Positions 1 through 8,393 of a DNA stretch of 64,000 nt are shown piece by piece. Position numbers and translations under genes: made by a program. The DNA comes from Deltaproteobacteria bacterium (GTDB taxonomy: Bacteria; Myxococcota_C; UBA6777): assembly GCA_002731275.1 (NCBI GenBank), contig PCBK01000052.1, positions 186,001-250,000 of the forward strand, written 5' to 3'. The notes under the pieces are model-generated. The model was not told the DNA's origin. It searched no databases and worked only from the letters and a program-made list of their open reading frames with translations. Every line of letters starts with the position of its first letter. Positions within the stretch are counted from its first letter, which is position 1.

Positions 1-1103
1 ACCAGAGACACACAACACCGCTCACCTGCCATACTCTGTCGGTGGGCAAACGCCAAAAAGCGGATGTAATCATCACACAGAGGTTGTTTGTTCCTCTCCT
101 CCTTCACCTCGTGCTTGTACGCCTCCCACATCGGACAATGGACATCTAGCGATGTCCCCGAACGGATCGCATAAGGAGGGTTCCCCATCAAGACGTCCAC
201 AGCTTCTGGAGTATCAGACAACAACGTGTTGCCACGTATCAGTTGCCAAGGCAACTGATACGTGCTCTCTTCGTCGATACCGAGATGCATGAGTACAACC
301 GTCAACATGATCGGACACAGCAGATAGGCCCCCAACATCAACTCGACACCACAAAGACGACGTGGCAGATCCTCCTTTACAAACGTCTGCCATTGCTCTC
401 TTTGCGCCTCAACAGAGCGCCCATCCTCTCGCCAGTATGCATGTAAGACATCATGACATGTGAACAACGCAGCGATCCAAAACGCCCCAGTCCCAACAGA
501 GACATCGAAGAGACGAAGAGGTCGAGCGTTCTCTTCAACCATGACCGGCTTCGTCGCAGCCAGACCGAGAGGATACCCACACACATCTCGCAGCTGTTGG
601 TGAAGAGACGTCACCATATAAGACGCGAGAGAATAAGGAGTGTAAAAGGCTCCTTTTTGCCGGCGCATTGAGGGTTTACAACGCTCGACAAAGACAGGAA
701 ACAGACCCATCCACGCAAAGAACACCTCACGCCAATCCCCCGCATCCTCAGGGCATTCGAGAAGAAGCGCGTGTGCCTCTTCAACACACGAGAAGAGCAC
801 CTCGCACAGTCCAGCCTGCTCTCTCTCAACACACTTCACGATGGCGGGCTCCAATGCGACAGGAAGCCTGGACCAAAGCTGCATCCATTTTGTGAAATCA
901 TCCCGTTCCCATCGTCGAGACCAGACTGTAAAGGTCAAAGCACCAAACAACAAAGCCTGCGCGACGTCTTCGATGTCACAGTCTTGTGTATTGACCGCAC
1001 AGCCCTGAAGCACAGATAAAAGGGAGGGATAGGTCTTGTCGAGGAGTGAAAACCAGCGTTTTTTGTGTCGTGGATGGAGAGAGGGAAGCGGGAGAGTGGA
1101 CAT
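1..1103 (-). CDS. N6-adenine DNA methyltransferase (partial, runs off left edge)
   Basis: This frame is not in the ORF track because it has no stop before the window edge. I translated it by hand and found about 367 codons without a stop. It shows the hallmarks of an N6-adenine methylase: a KGAFYTP segment (YTP near residue 154), an S-adenosylmethionine-binding motif I DVSVGTGAF (200-208) and the catalytic NPPY motif within DVLMGNPPY (308-311), followed by DDYIRFLAFAHR. An all-helical stretch of about 145 residues precedes the methylase core. The ATG at 1103 overlaps the stop of the sirtuin gene (TGATG), so the two are probably translationally coupled. The layout resembles type IIG or Eco57I-like and PglX-like enzymes, but the target-recognition part lies outside the window, so the subtype is open. 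Confidence 0.82.
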   Translation of the reverse strand, partial: MSTLPLPSLHPRHKKRWFSLLDKTYPSLLSVLQGCAVNTQDCDIEDVAQALLFGALTFTVWSRRWERDDFTKWMQLWSRLPVALEPAIVKCVEREQAGLCEVLFSCVEEAHALLLECPEDAGDWREVFFAWMGLFPVFVERCKPSMRRQKGAFYTPYSLASYMVTSLHQQLRDVCGYPLGLAATKPVMVEENARPLRLFDVSVGTGAFWIAALFTCHDVLHAYWREDGRSVEAQREQWQTFVKEDLPRRLCGVELMLGAYLLCPIMLTVVLMHLGIDEESTYQLPWQLIRGNTLLSDTPEAVDVLMGNPPYAIRSGTSLDVHCPMWEAYKHEVKEERNKQPLCDDYIRFLAFAHRQSMAGERCCVSL

Positions 1104-1960
1104 CAAGCGCGAAGCTCTTGGACACGTTCCTCGATGGCGCTCAAAGCACGAAGCGCACCACACTCAAACGAGAGAATACCAGCAGGTCCGTATGCTTCTC
1201 TCGGATTGATTCGAATGAGTGTACCACCGGCCCGTTTTGTCACCCCTTCGCAGGCCCAACGGACAGAGGGGATCGCGGTCCCAGCGCCACATTCAATCAC
1301 GACAACATGACCCGTCAGTGACGCCAGCCACTTTTTATAGCGTCGTTCCTGCTCAGTTGTCCGCTTCGCGATCCACATCCCATCACCAAACATCAAGATA
1401 TTGGGCCTGGCCATGTAGCCGCAGTGTCGACATGCTGGCATCGGAGGTGAAGCCTCAAAGGTTTCCTCATCCACCTCGACGACCTCGGAGTGACCATCCC
1501 AGATATGAGAAGCACAAGGGAGCGCACACTGCATATGATGGATGGAGCCATGACATTCGACGATCTGTTCATCGTCAAAGCCGGCCTTTTGGAATTGTCC
1601 ATCGACGTTAGAGGTATACACAAAGGCTCCGTGTGTCATGTCTTTGGCAAACCGACGCAAGACAGAGAAACCCTCATGGGGAACAGTATCTCGATACAGA
1701 TGCAGTCGGTGTCCGTAAAATCCCCAGGCCACTTCAGGTTCGTTGTAGAACCACTTTGGGTTGGCCATGTCGATAAAGGAGAGGCCACGTTTTTGAAAGG
1801 GAGGATAAGCGTTCCAAAAGCCTTTGTTTCCGCGAAAATCAGGGAGTCCGGAGTCGACGCCCATCCCTGCACCTGCGCCAATCAAGAGCGCATCAGCCTG
1901 CACGATCGCCTCCGCAGCCTGTTGAAGCAGCTCCTCTGGGATATCCCATTCAATCGACAT
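1103..1960 (-). CDS. SIR2-family NAD-dependent protein deacylase
   Basis: A sirtuin of about 285 residues. The Rossmann NAD-binding motif GAGAGMGVDSGLPDFRG is near the N-terminus. TSNVDGQF corresponds to the usual QNxDxLH region, and the histidine of VECHGS is the expected catalytic base. A CALPC...CRHC set of four cysteines should bind the structural zinc, and GAGTAIPSVR matches the C-terminal NAD loop. The ORF-track start is a TTG at 1978. The ATG at 1960 is preferred because GGAGG sits seven bases before it. The family removes acyl groups from lysines using NAD. Its stop overlaps the start of the DNA methyltransferase gene. The zinc cysteines argue for a deacylase rather than a ThsA-type NADase. 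Confidence 0.85.
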   Translation of the reverse strand: MSIEWDIPEELLQQAAEAIVQADALLIGAGAGMGVDSGLPDFRGNKGFWNAYPPFQKRGLSFIDMANPKWFYNEPEVAWGFYGHRLHLYRDTVPHEGFSVLRRFAKDMTHGAFVYTSNVDGQFQKAGFDDEQIVECHGSIHHMQCALPCASHIWDGHSEVVEVDEETFEASPPMPACRHCGYMARPNILMFGDGMWIAKRTTEQERRYKKWLASLTGHVVVIECGAGTAIPSVRWACEGVTKRAGGTLIRINPREAYGPAGILSFECGALRALSAIEERVQELRA

Positions 1961-2129
1961 GTTCGCACCTCCATCCAAAATACGTTAACGATGTGGTTCG
2001 TGTGGGTGGCCTTTTTCAACGCCACACCCCATATAGAATACGCATACCTCGTCAAAAGTGAACAGACATTGGCAGAGAAGCGCAACAAAAACAAGTCTTT
2101 TTCATCGGACATAAGGAGTTTTGGACACA

Positions 2130-3182
2130 ATGGACACCATCACACAGGCGGTACTGGGTGCGGCAGTTGCAGAAGTTGGGTGGCGTGGGGAGTTGGGGAA
2201 AAAGGCGATCTACACAGGTGTCTTTTGTGGTCTCCTACCGGACTTCGATATCGTCGCAGCATTGGGAGGTCAGTGGGGAGAGATTCTCTTCCACAGGGGA
2301 CCAACACACTCGCTATTTTTTGCTCCTTTGGCAGCACCTCTTGTGGCGTACGCTGCGTGGCAATGGGCGAATAAGCAAGGTGCATACTGGACCTGGATGC
2401 ATCTGTGTTTTTGGGCGATCATCACCCACCCGATGCTCGACATGTTCACCACATACGGGACCCAATTGTTCTTTCCCTTCAGCTACATGAGAGTGGCGTT
2501 TGATGGTGTCTCGATCATCGATCCGATCTACACGCTGCCATTGATGTTTGCGCTGGCGTTTAGCTTTGTCTACAGGGGGCGACCAGAGGTTGGACAGCGT
2601 GTCACTGCGGCGATGTTAGTCTTCACCACATGTTATCTATTGTTTGGCACCTTTGTCTCCACACAGACCGAAAAAAAAGCCCACAAACAACTCGTACAGT
2701 CGGGCTTTGAACCTGTTGAGGTCAGGGCGACCCCAACGCTCTTCAATTCGATCTTATGGCGTGTCTTGGCGCGGAACAAACAGGGTGACATCGGTGTGGG
2801 AATGTATTCATCTTGGGCACCAAAGAAGATCGACTTCACGCTCCTCAAGCGCCCAAAAGACCCGCTCGTCGAAAAGACACTGGCCCACGATAAAGGCAAG
2901 CTCATGATGTGGTTTGCAGGGAATATGATCAGCTTCCATATCGAGAAGCGACCCGATGAGACCATCGTTGATCTCAAAGACCAGCGGTTTGGGTTATTCC
3001 TCGCCCCAGCGAAGACCCTCATGGGCGCAAGAGCGCGCTTCACAAAGAGTGGTGACTTGATCAGCATCAACCGCTTCAGAAAACCCCCACAGACAGGAAG
3101 CATTGGTAAGGAATTCGGCGCGATGTGGGGGATGATGTGGACAGGTCAGCGACCGACTCTCATTGCCCCTTCAAAACGATAA
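2130..3182 (+). CDS. DUF457 / YdjM-YfhP family membrane-bound metal-dependent hydrolase
   Basis: A 350-residue membrane protein. The N-terminal half holds GLLPDFDI and the HRGPTHSLFF metal-site motif, followed by several hydrophobic segments. This is the DUF457 pattern found in YdjM and YfhP. The C-terminal half (about 180-350) is soluble and resembles the extra domain of the longer YfhP-type members. The ORF track starts at a TTG (2121), but AAGGAG at 2113-2118 is only two bases from it and 11 bases from the ATG at 2130, which I take as the start. Family members are annotated as hydrolases by motif; no substrate is established from sequence. It is divergent from the sirtuin gene. Confidence 0.72.
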   Translation: MDTITQAVLGAAVAEVGWRGELGKKAIYTGVFCGLLPDFDIVAALGGQWGEILFHRGPTHSLFFAPLAAPLVAYAAWQWANKQGAYWTWMHLCFWAIITHPMLDMFTTYGTQLFFPFSYMRVAFDGVSIIDPIYTLPLMFALAFSFVYRGRPEVGQRVTAAMLVFTTCYLLFGTFVSTQTEKKAHKQLVQSGFEPVEVRATPTLFNSILWRVLARNKQGDIGVGMYSSWAPKKIDFTLLKRPKDPLVEKTLAHDKGKLMMWFAGNMISFHIEKRPDETIVDLKDQRFGLFLAPAKTLMGARARFTKSGDLISINRFRKPPQTGSIGKEFGAMWGMMWTGQRPTLIAPSKR

Positions 3183-3242
3183 GGTGACCGCAAGGAAGAA
3201 AAGCGCATGAAAGAGGGCAGTGGGTGGGATCGGCTCCCGCTG

Positions 3243-3938
3243 CTAGGATGCAATTTGGTCGTCGAGTTTCTTCTTAATCTCTTCCATGTAGGCTTTGACT
3301 TTATCGACCATCTCACTGGCTCCTTCGTAGGATTTGGCGGCAAGTTTCGAGAATATCGTCGCCTGTTGACGCAATAGACGTAGCCCCAGATCCACATCGT
3401 TTGGTTGTTTGGAATCGGCCATCAAGAGCCCTCTGTGCATACGCAGCTCAGCGAGGCGATAACGTCCCTTTGGTGACTTGTCCAACGTCGCGAGGACGTC
3501 TTCGACAGCACGAATAAGCAACAAGCGGGTCTTCGTAGGGATGTCTTTGGACTGTGAAAGAATTGGAATGGTCGCACCGATCACCGCATCATATAGCTGA
3601 GGGATCTTCTTGAGATTGCGGTGCCACTTCTTCATCCCGATGACAAAAAAGTACGTGACTTCGAAAGCCTGCCGACGCTCAAGCGCGGTCAACTCGCGTT
3701 TGGAGATCAGATCCATATGGTAGCGCAATAATCCCTTCCACTCGTCAATAGAAGGCCCTTTTGTGTGCGCAAGCATCCACTTTCCAGCCTGTGTCAACGC
3801 CTCATCCATCGACAAATCGAGCTCCAACAACCCCTCAACAACAGCCGTCGCGTGCTGAAACGATTCCACTGGATGCTTTTGAAACACAGACTGTTTGTAC
3901 TTCATCCGCAACTCTTTGACTTTTTCTTTGGTCTTCAA
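3243..3938 (-). CDS. hypothetical helical protein
   Basis: A 231-residue protein with no signal peptide or membrane segment that I do not recognise. It is predicted to be almost all helical and is rich in Lys, Leu and Arg. The C-terminus (AYMEEIKKKLDDQ) looks like a short coiled coil. The start is a TTG at 3938 with GAGGTG five bases upstream; the first in-frame ATG is 11 codons downstream with no better site. It is convergent with the DUF457 gene and lies in the same direction as the symporter pair upstream, separated by about 90 bp. No function can be assigned. Confidence 0.6.
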   Translation of the reverse strand: MKTKEKVKELRMKYKQSVFQKHPVESFQHATAVVEGLLELDLSMDEALTQAGKWMLAHTKGPSIDEWKGLLRYHMDLISKRELTALERRQAFEVTYFFVIGMKKWHRNLKKIPQLYDAVIGATIPILSQSKDIPTKTRLLLIRAVEDVLATLDKSPKGRYRLAELRMHRGLLMADSKQPNDVDLGLRLLRQQATIFSKLAAKSYEGASEMVDKVKAYMEEIKKKLDDQIAS

Positions 3939-4027
3939 ACAAACACCTCACTTCCTATTGTCCAGAAGAACCTCTCACCCGTAGAGCGAGCCGGGTCACT
4001 GTAACGCAGACAGGCGCAGGCTTCAAG

Positions 4028-5725
4028 TCACTCAGAGAGTGTCGGCAACCGGATGGCTTCGACGTTGTCCTGTATCTCTTCTGGCGGCGCTGCCGTAAAA
4101 CGAGAGACAACCAACATCACCGCAAAGTTGAGTATCATCCCGATCGTCCCGATGCCTTCAGGGCTGATTCCAAACAACCAATGTTGGGCGTTGTTGTGCG
4201 CCGGGTTGATAAACTTGAAGTAGATGATATAGCTCGCCGTAAACAAGATCCCTGTGAGCATCCCACCAATTGCAGCCTCTTTCGTGGCTTTCTTCCAAAA
4301 GATCCCCAGCACAATCACAGGAAAGAAGCTGCTCGCCGCAAGTCCAAAGGCAAACGCCACCACCTGGGCGACAAAACCAGGCGGATAGATACCAAATAAG
4401 CCCGCCACAATCACCGCTCCCCCTGCCGCAACGCGCGCGATCAGCAACTCTTGCTTGTCACTCATATCCGGTCGTAACACCCGCTTAAACAAGTCATGAG
4501 AGACAGAAGCAGAGATCACGAGCAACAACCCTGCCGCCGTCGATAGCGCCGCCGCAAGTCCACCCGCAGCGACCAGCGCGACGATCCACGCAGGCAACTT
4601 CGCGATCTCTGGATTGGCCAGTACCATGATGTCTTTGTCCACGATCAACTCGTTCTTTTTCGGATCACCACTGTAGGTGATGATGCCATCACCATTCTTA
4701 TCCTTGAACTTGATCAACCCTGTCTTCTCCCAATTGCGGAACCAATCAGGCCGATCTTTGTACGAAATACCGTGAAGCGTTTGGATCATATTCACCCGCG
4801 CAAAGGTCGCAATCGCAGGCGCTGTCGTGTACAAGATCCCAATGAATAACAAAGCCCACACCGCACTATACCGCGCAGCCCGCACAGACGGCACCGTGTA
4901 AAAACGAATGATCACGTGAGGCAGACCAGCCGTCCCCACCATCAACGCCATCGTGATCGCGAAGACATCGATCATGCTCTTCTTACCCATCACAAAGGCA
5001 CCCGTGTACTCTGGAAACCCTAGCTCTCGATGGATCTGATCGATGACCTTTAACAGCTCCATCCCCGCGTGCTTTCCTTCGACAAGTGTTGAACCAAAGC
5101 CAAGCTGTGGGATCGGATTTCCCGTCATCTTCCAGGATATCGCAACCGCAGGGATCGTGTAGGCCACGATCAAGATGCAGTACTGTGCGACCTGTGTCCA
5201 TGTAATCCCCTTCATGCCGCCTAAGACGGCATACAAAAAGACCAAAAACACACCGATGATCACGCCCGTGTTGATATCGACGTTCAAGAAGCGCGAAAAG
5301 ACCACCCCCACACCTCTCATCTGACCGGCGACATAGGTGAATGACACGAAGATCGCGCAGAACACAGCGACAAGACGTGCGGTGTTCGAGTAGTAGCGAT
5401 CTCCGACAAAATCGGGGACCGTAAACTTCCCAAATTTGCGCAGGTAAGGCGCGAGCAGTAAGGCGAGTAAGACATAACCACCGGTCCACCCCATCAGATA
5501 GACAGAGCCAGTATATCCCATGAACGAGATCAAACCTGCCATCGAGATAAAGGACGCCGCGCTCATCCAGTCCGCACCCGTCGCGAGACCGTTAAACAAC
5601 GCAGGTACACCATGTCCTGCAACATAGAATCCTCTCGTGCTGCGCACTCTCGTCGCGATCGCGATCCCAATGTAGACCGCAAAGGTCGCGCCAACAATGA
5701 TATACGTCCAGATCTGGATACTCAT
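4028..5725 (-). CDS. sodium:solute symporter (SSS family, ActP/VC_2705-like)
   Basis: A 565-residue inner-membrane transporter with about 13 hydrophobic segments. ATGADWMSAASFISMAGL, followed by YLRKFGKFTVPDFVGDRY, is typical of the acetate/monocarboxylate branch of the SSS family. These proteins use the sodium gradient to import small organic acids. A hydrophilic insert around residues 315-350 contains DKNGDGIITYSGD, which resembles an EF-hand calcium loop. The start ATG overlaps the stop of the DUF4212 gene by four bases (ATGA), matching the usual DUF4212-symporter pair. The substrate cannot be read from the sequence. Confidence 0.88.
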   Translation of the reverse strand: MSIQIWTYIIVGATFAVYIGIAIATRVRSTRGFYVAGHGVPALFNGLATGADWMSAASFISMAGLISFMGYTGSVYLMGWTGGYVLLALLLAPYLRKFGKFTVPDFVGDRYYSNTARLVAVFCAIFVSFTYVAGQMRGVGVVFSRFLNVDINTGVIIGVFLVFLYAVLGGMKGITWTQVAQYCILIVAYTIPAVAISWKMTGNPIPQLGFGSTLVEGKHAGMELLKVIDQIHRELGFPEYTGAFVMGKKSMIDVFAITMALMVGTAGLPHVIIRFYTVPSVRAARYSAVWALLFIGILYTTAPAIATFARVNMIQTLHGISYKDRPDWFRNWEKTGLIKFKDKNGDGIITYSGDPKKNELIVDKDIMVLANPEIAKLPAWIVALVAAGGLAAALSTAAGLLLVISASVSHDLFKRVLRPDMSDKQELLIARVAAGGAVIVAGLFGIYPPGFVAQVVAFAFGLAASSFFPVIVLGIFWKKATKEAAIGGMLTGILFTASYIIYFKFINPAHNNAQHWLFGISPEGIGTIGMILNFAVMLVVSRFTAAPPEEIQDNVEAIRLPTLSE

Positions 5726-5988
5726 CCCTCTTCCTCCTCGACATCAAGCTCCCTGTCCAGTCGATCCATCCAGCGCGCGTAAGCAAACACCAACCCCACA
5801 AAGACAAAGATCGCGCCTTGCTGCGCAAACCAAAAACCCAACGGAAAACCCGCGACCTTGATCTTGTTGAGCTGCTCGACAAACAAAATGCCCGCGCCAA
5901 ATGACACCACAAACCAAATCACCAATAGCACCCACACCGCACGGATATTGGCCTTCCAATACCGCACAGCCCTGTCTCTCTTCGACAT
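5722..5988 (-). CDS. DUF4212 small subunit of sodium:solute symporter
   Basis: An 88-residue protein with a basic N-terminus, two transmembrane helices (about 17-36 and 47-68) and an acidic C-terminal tail ending DVEEEEG. The RYWKANIRAVWVLLVIWFVVSFGAGI segment is characteristic of DUF4212. Members of this family are nearly always encoded just before an ActP-like symporter and are thought to be an accessory subunit. Here the stop overlaps the symporter start by four bases, so the two are co-translated. Confidence 0.88.
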   Translation of the reverse strand: MSKRDRAVRYWKANIRAVWVLLVIWFVVSFGAGILFVEQLNKIKVAGFPLGFWFAQQGAIFVFVGLVFAYARWMDRLDRELDVEEEEG

Positions 5989-6348
5989 AGCTCTTCCTCA
6001 CGTCATCCAGATCATCACCGCGCTTCACACTGGCGGCTTGATTGCGTTTTTTTGTTGATAGTCCCCATAGAACAACACACTCCAAAACAACAGGTCAACC
6101 CATCCACTTATGAAGACAGCCAGCATACACGCGTAAAACACCGATATAATCGAATCAGTAGAAAAAAGACATTGACATCGTTTGAAAAAGAACCTCTCTT
6201 ACTGTTACGTCTTCCCTCACCCCTTCGACCACATGAGGTGTCGAAAGCACTCACTCTGCTTGCCTCTCCACACCGGAGTTGCTACAACAAAATCGTCACA
6301 AAGTCCCACCTGACGAACCCATAAAAGGTGTCCTACAAGGAGAAAAAG
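5989..6348. other. intergenic region between divergent symporter and phosphorylase genes
   Basis: About 360 bases that should hold both divergent promoters. A perfect TATAAT lies at 6145-6150 and a TTGACA at 6172-6177, but they are not correctly spaced to form one promoter. I see no gene or clear repeat here. Confidence 0.4.
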
Positions 6349-7140
6349 ATGTCCATCGCAGTCATATTGGGGAGCGCATTCTCGAATGCACAACTCGGCC
6401 CCTACGCGCTCACAGCCCAACAAGTCAGCACCCCGTGGGGAGACGTCGAGATCCACAGCTGCCCCATCCCTAATCGCGACTGTCACGTCATCATACGCCA
6501 CGGCGCCCCTCATCGTTATCTTCCCAACCAAATCCCCTACAGAGCCCACACATATGCACTACGAAAGCTCGGATGTCAGGCGCTCCTCGTGACCAGTTCG
6601 GTCGGCGTCCTCGACCTCGCAGTCCCACTCGATCGTCCCATGCTCGTCTCCGACCTGTTGATGCCAGAGAACCGTCTCCCCGATGGAAGTGCCTGTTCCA
6701 TGTTTCCCGAACCAGAAGCACAACACGGTCACCTCGTGCTCGAAGGCGGTCTGTTTGATGGCCAACTCAATGCACAGATGCACCGCTACTTTCAGTCACA
6801 ATGGGATGAAACGGCCCAAGAGGTCGTCTTCGCGTACGCAGGTGGACCGAGGACCAAGACACCTGCCGAGAATGTGTTTTGGAGAAAGATGGGCGCACAA
6901 GTCAACTCGATGACACTCGGTCCAGAGGTCGTCCTCGCCAATGAATACGAGATCCCCACAGCAGCACTCGTCGTCGGTCACAAGTACTCCAACCCCGACG
7001 CCAAAGACCCTCTCGACCAAGATAGCATCACAGCCTCATTGGAACGAGGTCACAAAGCCTTTGTCGACGCCGTCCTGCACTTTCTTACCCACATCCAACC
7101 GGTGCCTTTTGGTAACCGCATCTATCGGTTTGAACGATGA
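6349..7140 (+). CDS. purine nucleoside phosphorylase / MTA phosphorylase family protein
   Basis: A 263-residue protein of the trimeric PNP/MTAP family, which cleaves purine nucleosides or methylthioadenosine with phosphate. RHGAPHRYLPNQIPYRAH corresponds to the phosphate-binding RHG segment and the following His/Tyr region. GCQALLVTSSVGVL is the conserved core. GGPRTKTPAENVFWRKMGAQ and NSMTLGPEVVLANE match the GPRFETPAE and GMTxxPE motifs of the family. The ATG at 6349 is chosen because AAGGAG lies six bases before it; the GTG start in the ORF track would put that site inside the gene. The stop overlaps the next gene's ATG (ATGA), so it is coupled to a transporter. Substrate choice between purines and MTA is not settled. 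Confidence 0.78.
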   Translation: MSIAVILGSAFSNAQLGPYALTAQQVSTPWGDVEIHSCPIPNRDCHVIIRHGAPHRYLPNQIPYRAHTYALRKLGCQALLVTSSVGVLDLAVPLDRPMLVSDLLMPENRLPDGSACSMFPEPEAQHGHLVLEGGLFDGQLNAQMHRYFQSQWDETAQEVVFAYAGGPRTKTPAENVFWRKMGAQVNSMTLGPEVVLANEYEIPTAALVVGHKYSNPDAKDPLDQDSITASLERGHKAFVDAVLHFLTHIQPVPFGNRIYRFER

Positions 7141-8393
7141 GCGATATCACGTTATCCTCAGAAGAAAAAAGAATTCGGCTGATCCGTGTGATTGGACTGT
7201 GTGTGTTAGCGTTTACGTTGATGCTCAGCTACGCGCTCGCACGTCCCGCCGTGGAGTCGATCTTTTTGCAACAACATAGCTACAAATCCCTCCCCATCGT
7301 GTGGTTGTTTGTCGCTGCAGGTGCCCTCTTCACGACACTCCTCTACAACCAGTTTGCCTCGCGGATCGAACTCGTCAGGCTGTTTGCGTTGATCACGACG
7401 ACGAGCGCTTTGCTCTTGCTTGGCCTGATCTTCGCAACAAAAGCTCAATTACCCGGCTCAACCTACGCGCTCTACATCTGGAAGGATCTGTACATCGTCG
7501 TACTCGTCGAGACATTTTGGAGCTTCTCCAACGCAGTCTTTCCACTTAATACGGCCAAGTGGGTGTATGGCACGTTTTGTATGATGGGTTCTCTCGGAGG
7601 GATCGCAGGCAACCTGCTTGTGGGTCGTCTCGCTCGAAGTATCGGTACAAATAACGTATTGTGGGTGCTCTTTCCGCTGCTCCTGTTGATCGGCGCGGGG
7701 TGTTTTCTGTTCGCGAAGTTTGCGGGATACAAAGGAGATGCACACTACGACAAGGAACCTCCTAACGTCACAGAAGGTTTTCAGATCGTCCGAAAGAGTC
7801 GTTACTTACTGTTGATGTTGCTCGTTATCGTCGCGACACAGATCGCGATCACGTTGATCGACTACCAATTTAACCAAGTCATTCAACAAGCTTACCCACA
7901 AAAGGATCTTCGCACAGATGTCATCGGAAAGGTGTACACAGCGATCGCAATTGTCGCCCTGGTCCTGGAATCTTCGACGGGATTGATTTTGCGCTTTCTG
8001 GGTGTCTCTGCGACCTTTTTGTTGTTGCCGGCGTTGTTAGGCTTTGCGGTGGGAGGCGCGATGCTCGTGCCGCTCTTTTTGACGATGGCGATCGCCAAGG
8101 TGACGAGCAAATCCCTCGACTACTCCGTCTTCCGAGCTTCTAAGGAGTTGCTCTACCTGCCCCTCGGCTACAAAGAGAAGACCCAGGGCAAAGCGGTTGT
8201 CGACATCATGACCTATAGGGTCGCCAAAGGGCTCGCGTCTTTGCTTGTGCTCACATTTACGACGATGGGGTGGGCTTATTTGGTTCCGTACTTTACACCG
8301 TTGATGATCGGGGTGTGGTTTGTGTTGGCGTGGTTGATCATTCAGCGCTATACAACACTTATCCAGGCAGAAGCTAACGAGGTCGGCGACTGA
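7137..8393 (+). CDS. Npt1/Npt2-like nucleotide transporter / MFS-type permease
   Basis: A 418-residue inner-membrane protein with about 12 hydrophobic segments and short loops. SYALARPAVESIFLQQ, KDLYIVVLVETFWSFSN and GTFCMMGSLGGIAGN are reminiscent of the ATP/ADP-exchange (Npt1/Npt2) family and of related MFS-like proteins. The match is by eye, so a general MFS permease is the alternative. It is fused translationally to the nucleoside phosphorylase gene by an ATGA overlap, which supports a purine or nucleotide substrate. The last 20 bases overlap the convergent EAL-domain gene. Confidence 0.55.
   Translation: MSDITLSSEEKRIRLIRVIGLCVLAFTLMLSYALARPAVESIFLQQHSYKSLPIVWLFVAAGALFTTLLYNQFASRIELVRLFALITTTSALLLLGLIFATKAQLPGSTYALYIWKDLYIVVLVETFWSFSNAVFPLNTAKWVYGTFCMMGSLGGIAGNLLVGRLARSIGTNNVLWVLFPLLLLIGAGCFLFAKFAGYKGDAHYDKEPPNVTEGFQIVRKSRYLLLMLLVIVATQIAITLIDYQFNQVIQQAYPQKDLRTDVIGKVYTAIAIVALVLESSTGLILRFLGVSATFLLLPALLGFAVGGAMLVPLFLTMAIAKVTSKSLDYSVFRASKELLYLPLGYKEKTQGKAVVDIMTYRVAKGLASLLVLTFTTMGWAYLVPYFTPLMIGVWFVLAWLIIQRYTTLIQAEANEVGD

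Noticed and set aside
1103-1960. SIR2 protein as a ThsA/DSR-type defence NADase
   Set aside because: The four zinc cysteines and the compact length fit a classical deacylase; there is no SLOG, TIR or helicase-like part.
6145-6177. TATAAT and TTGACA as one promoter for the phosphorylase gene
   Set aside because: The TTGACA lies downstream of the TATAAT on the same strand, so the order is wrong for a single promoter.
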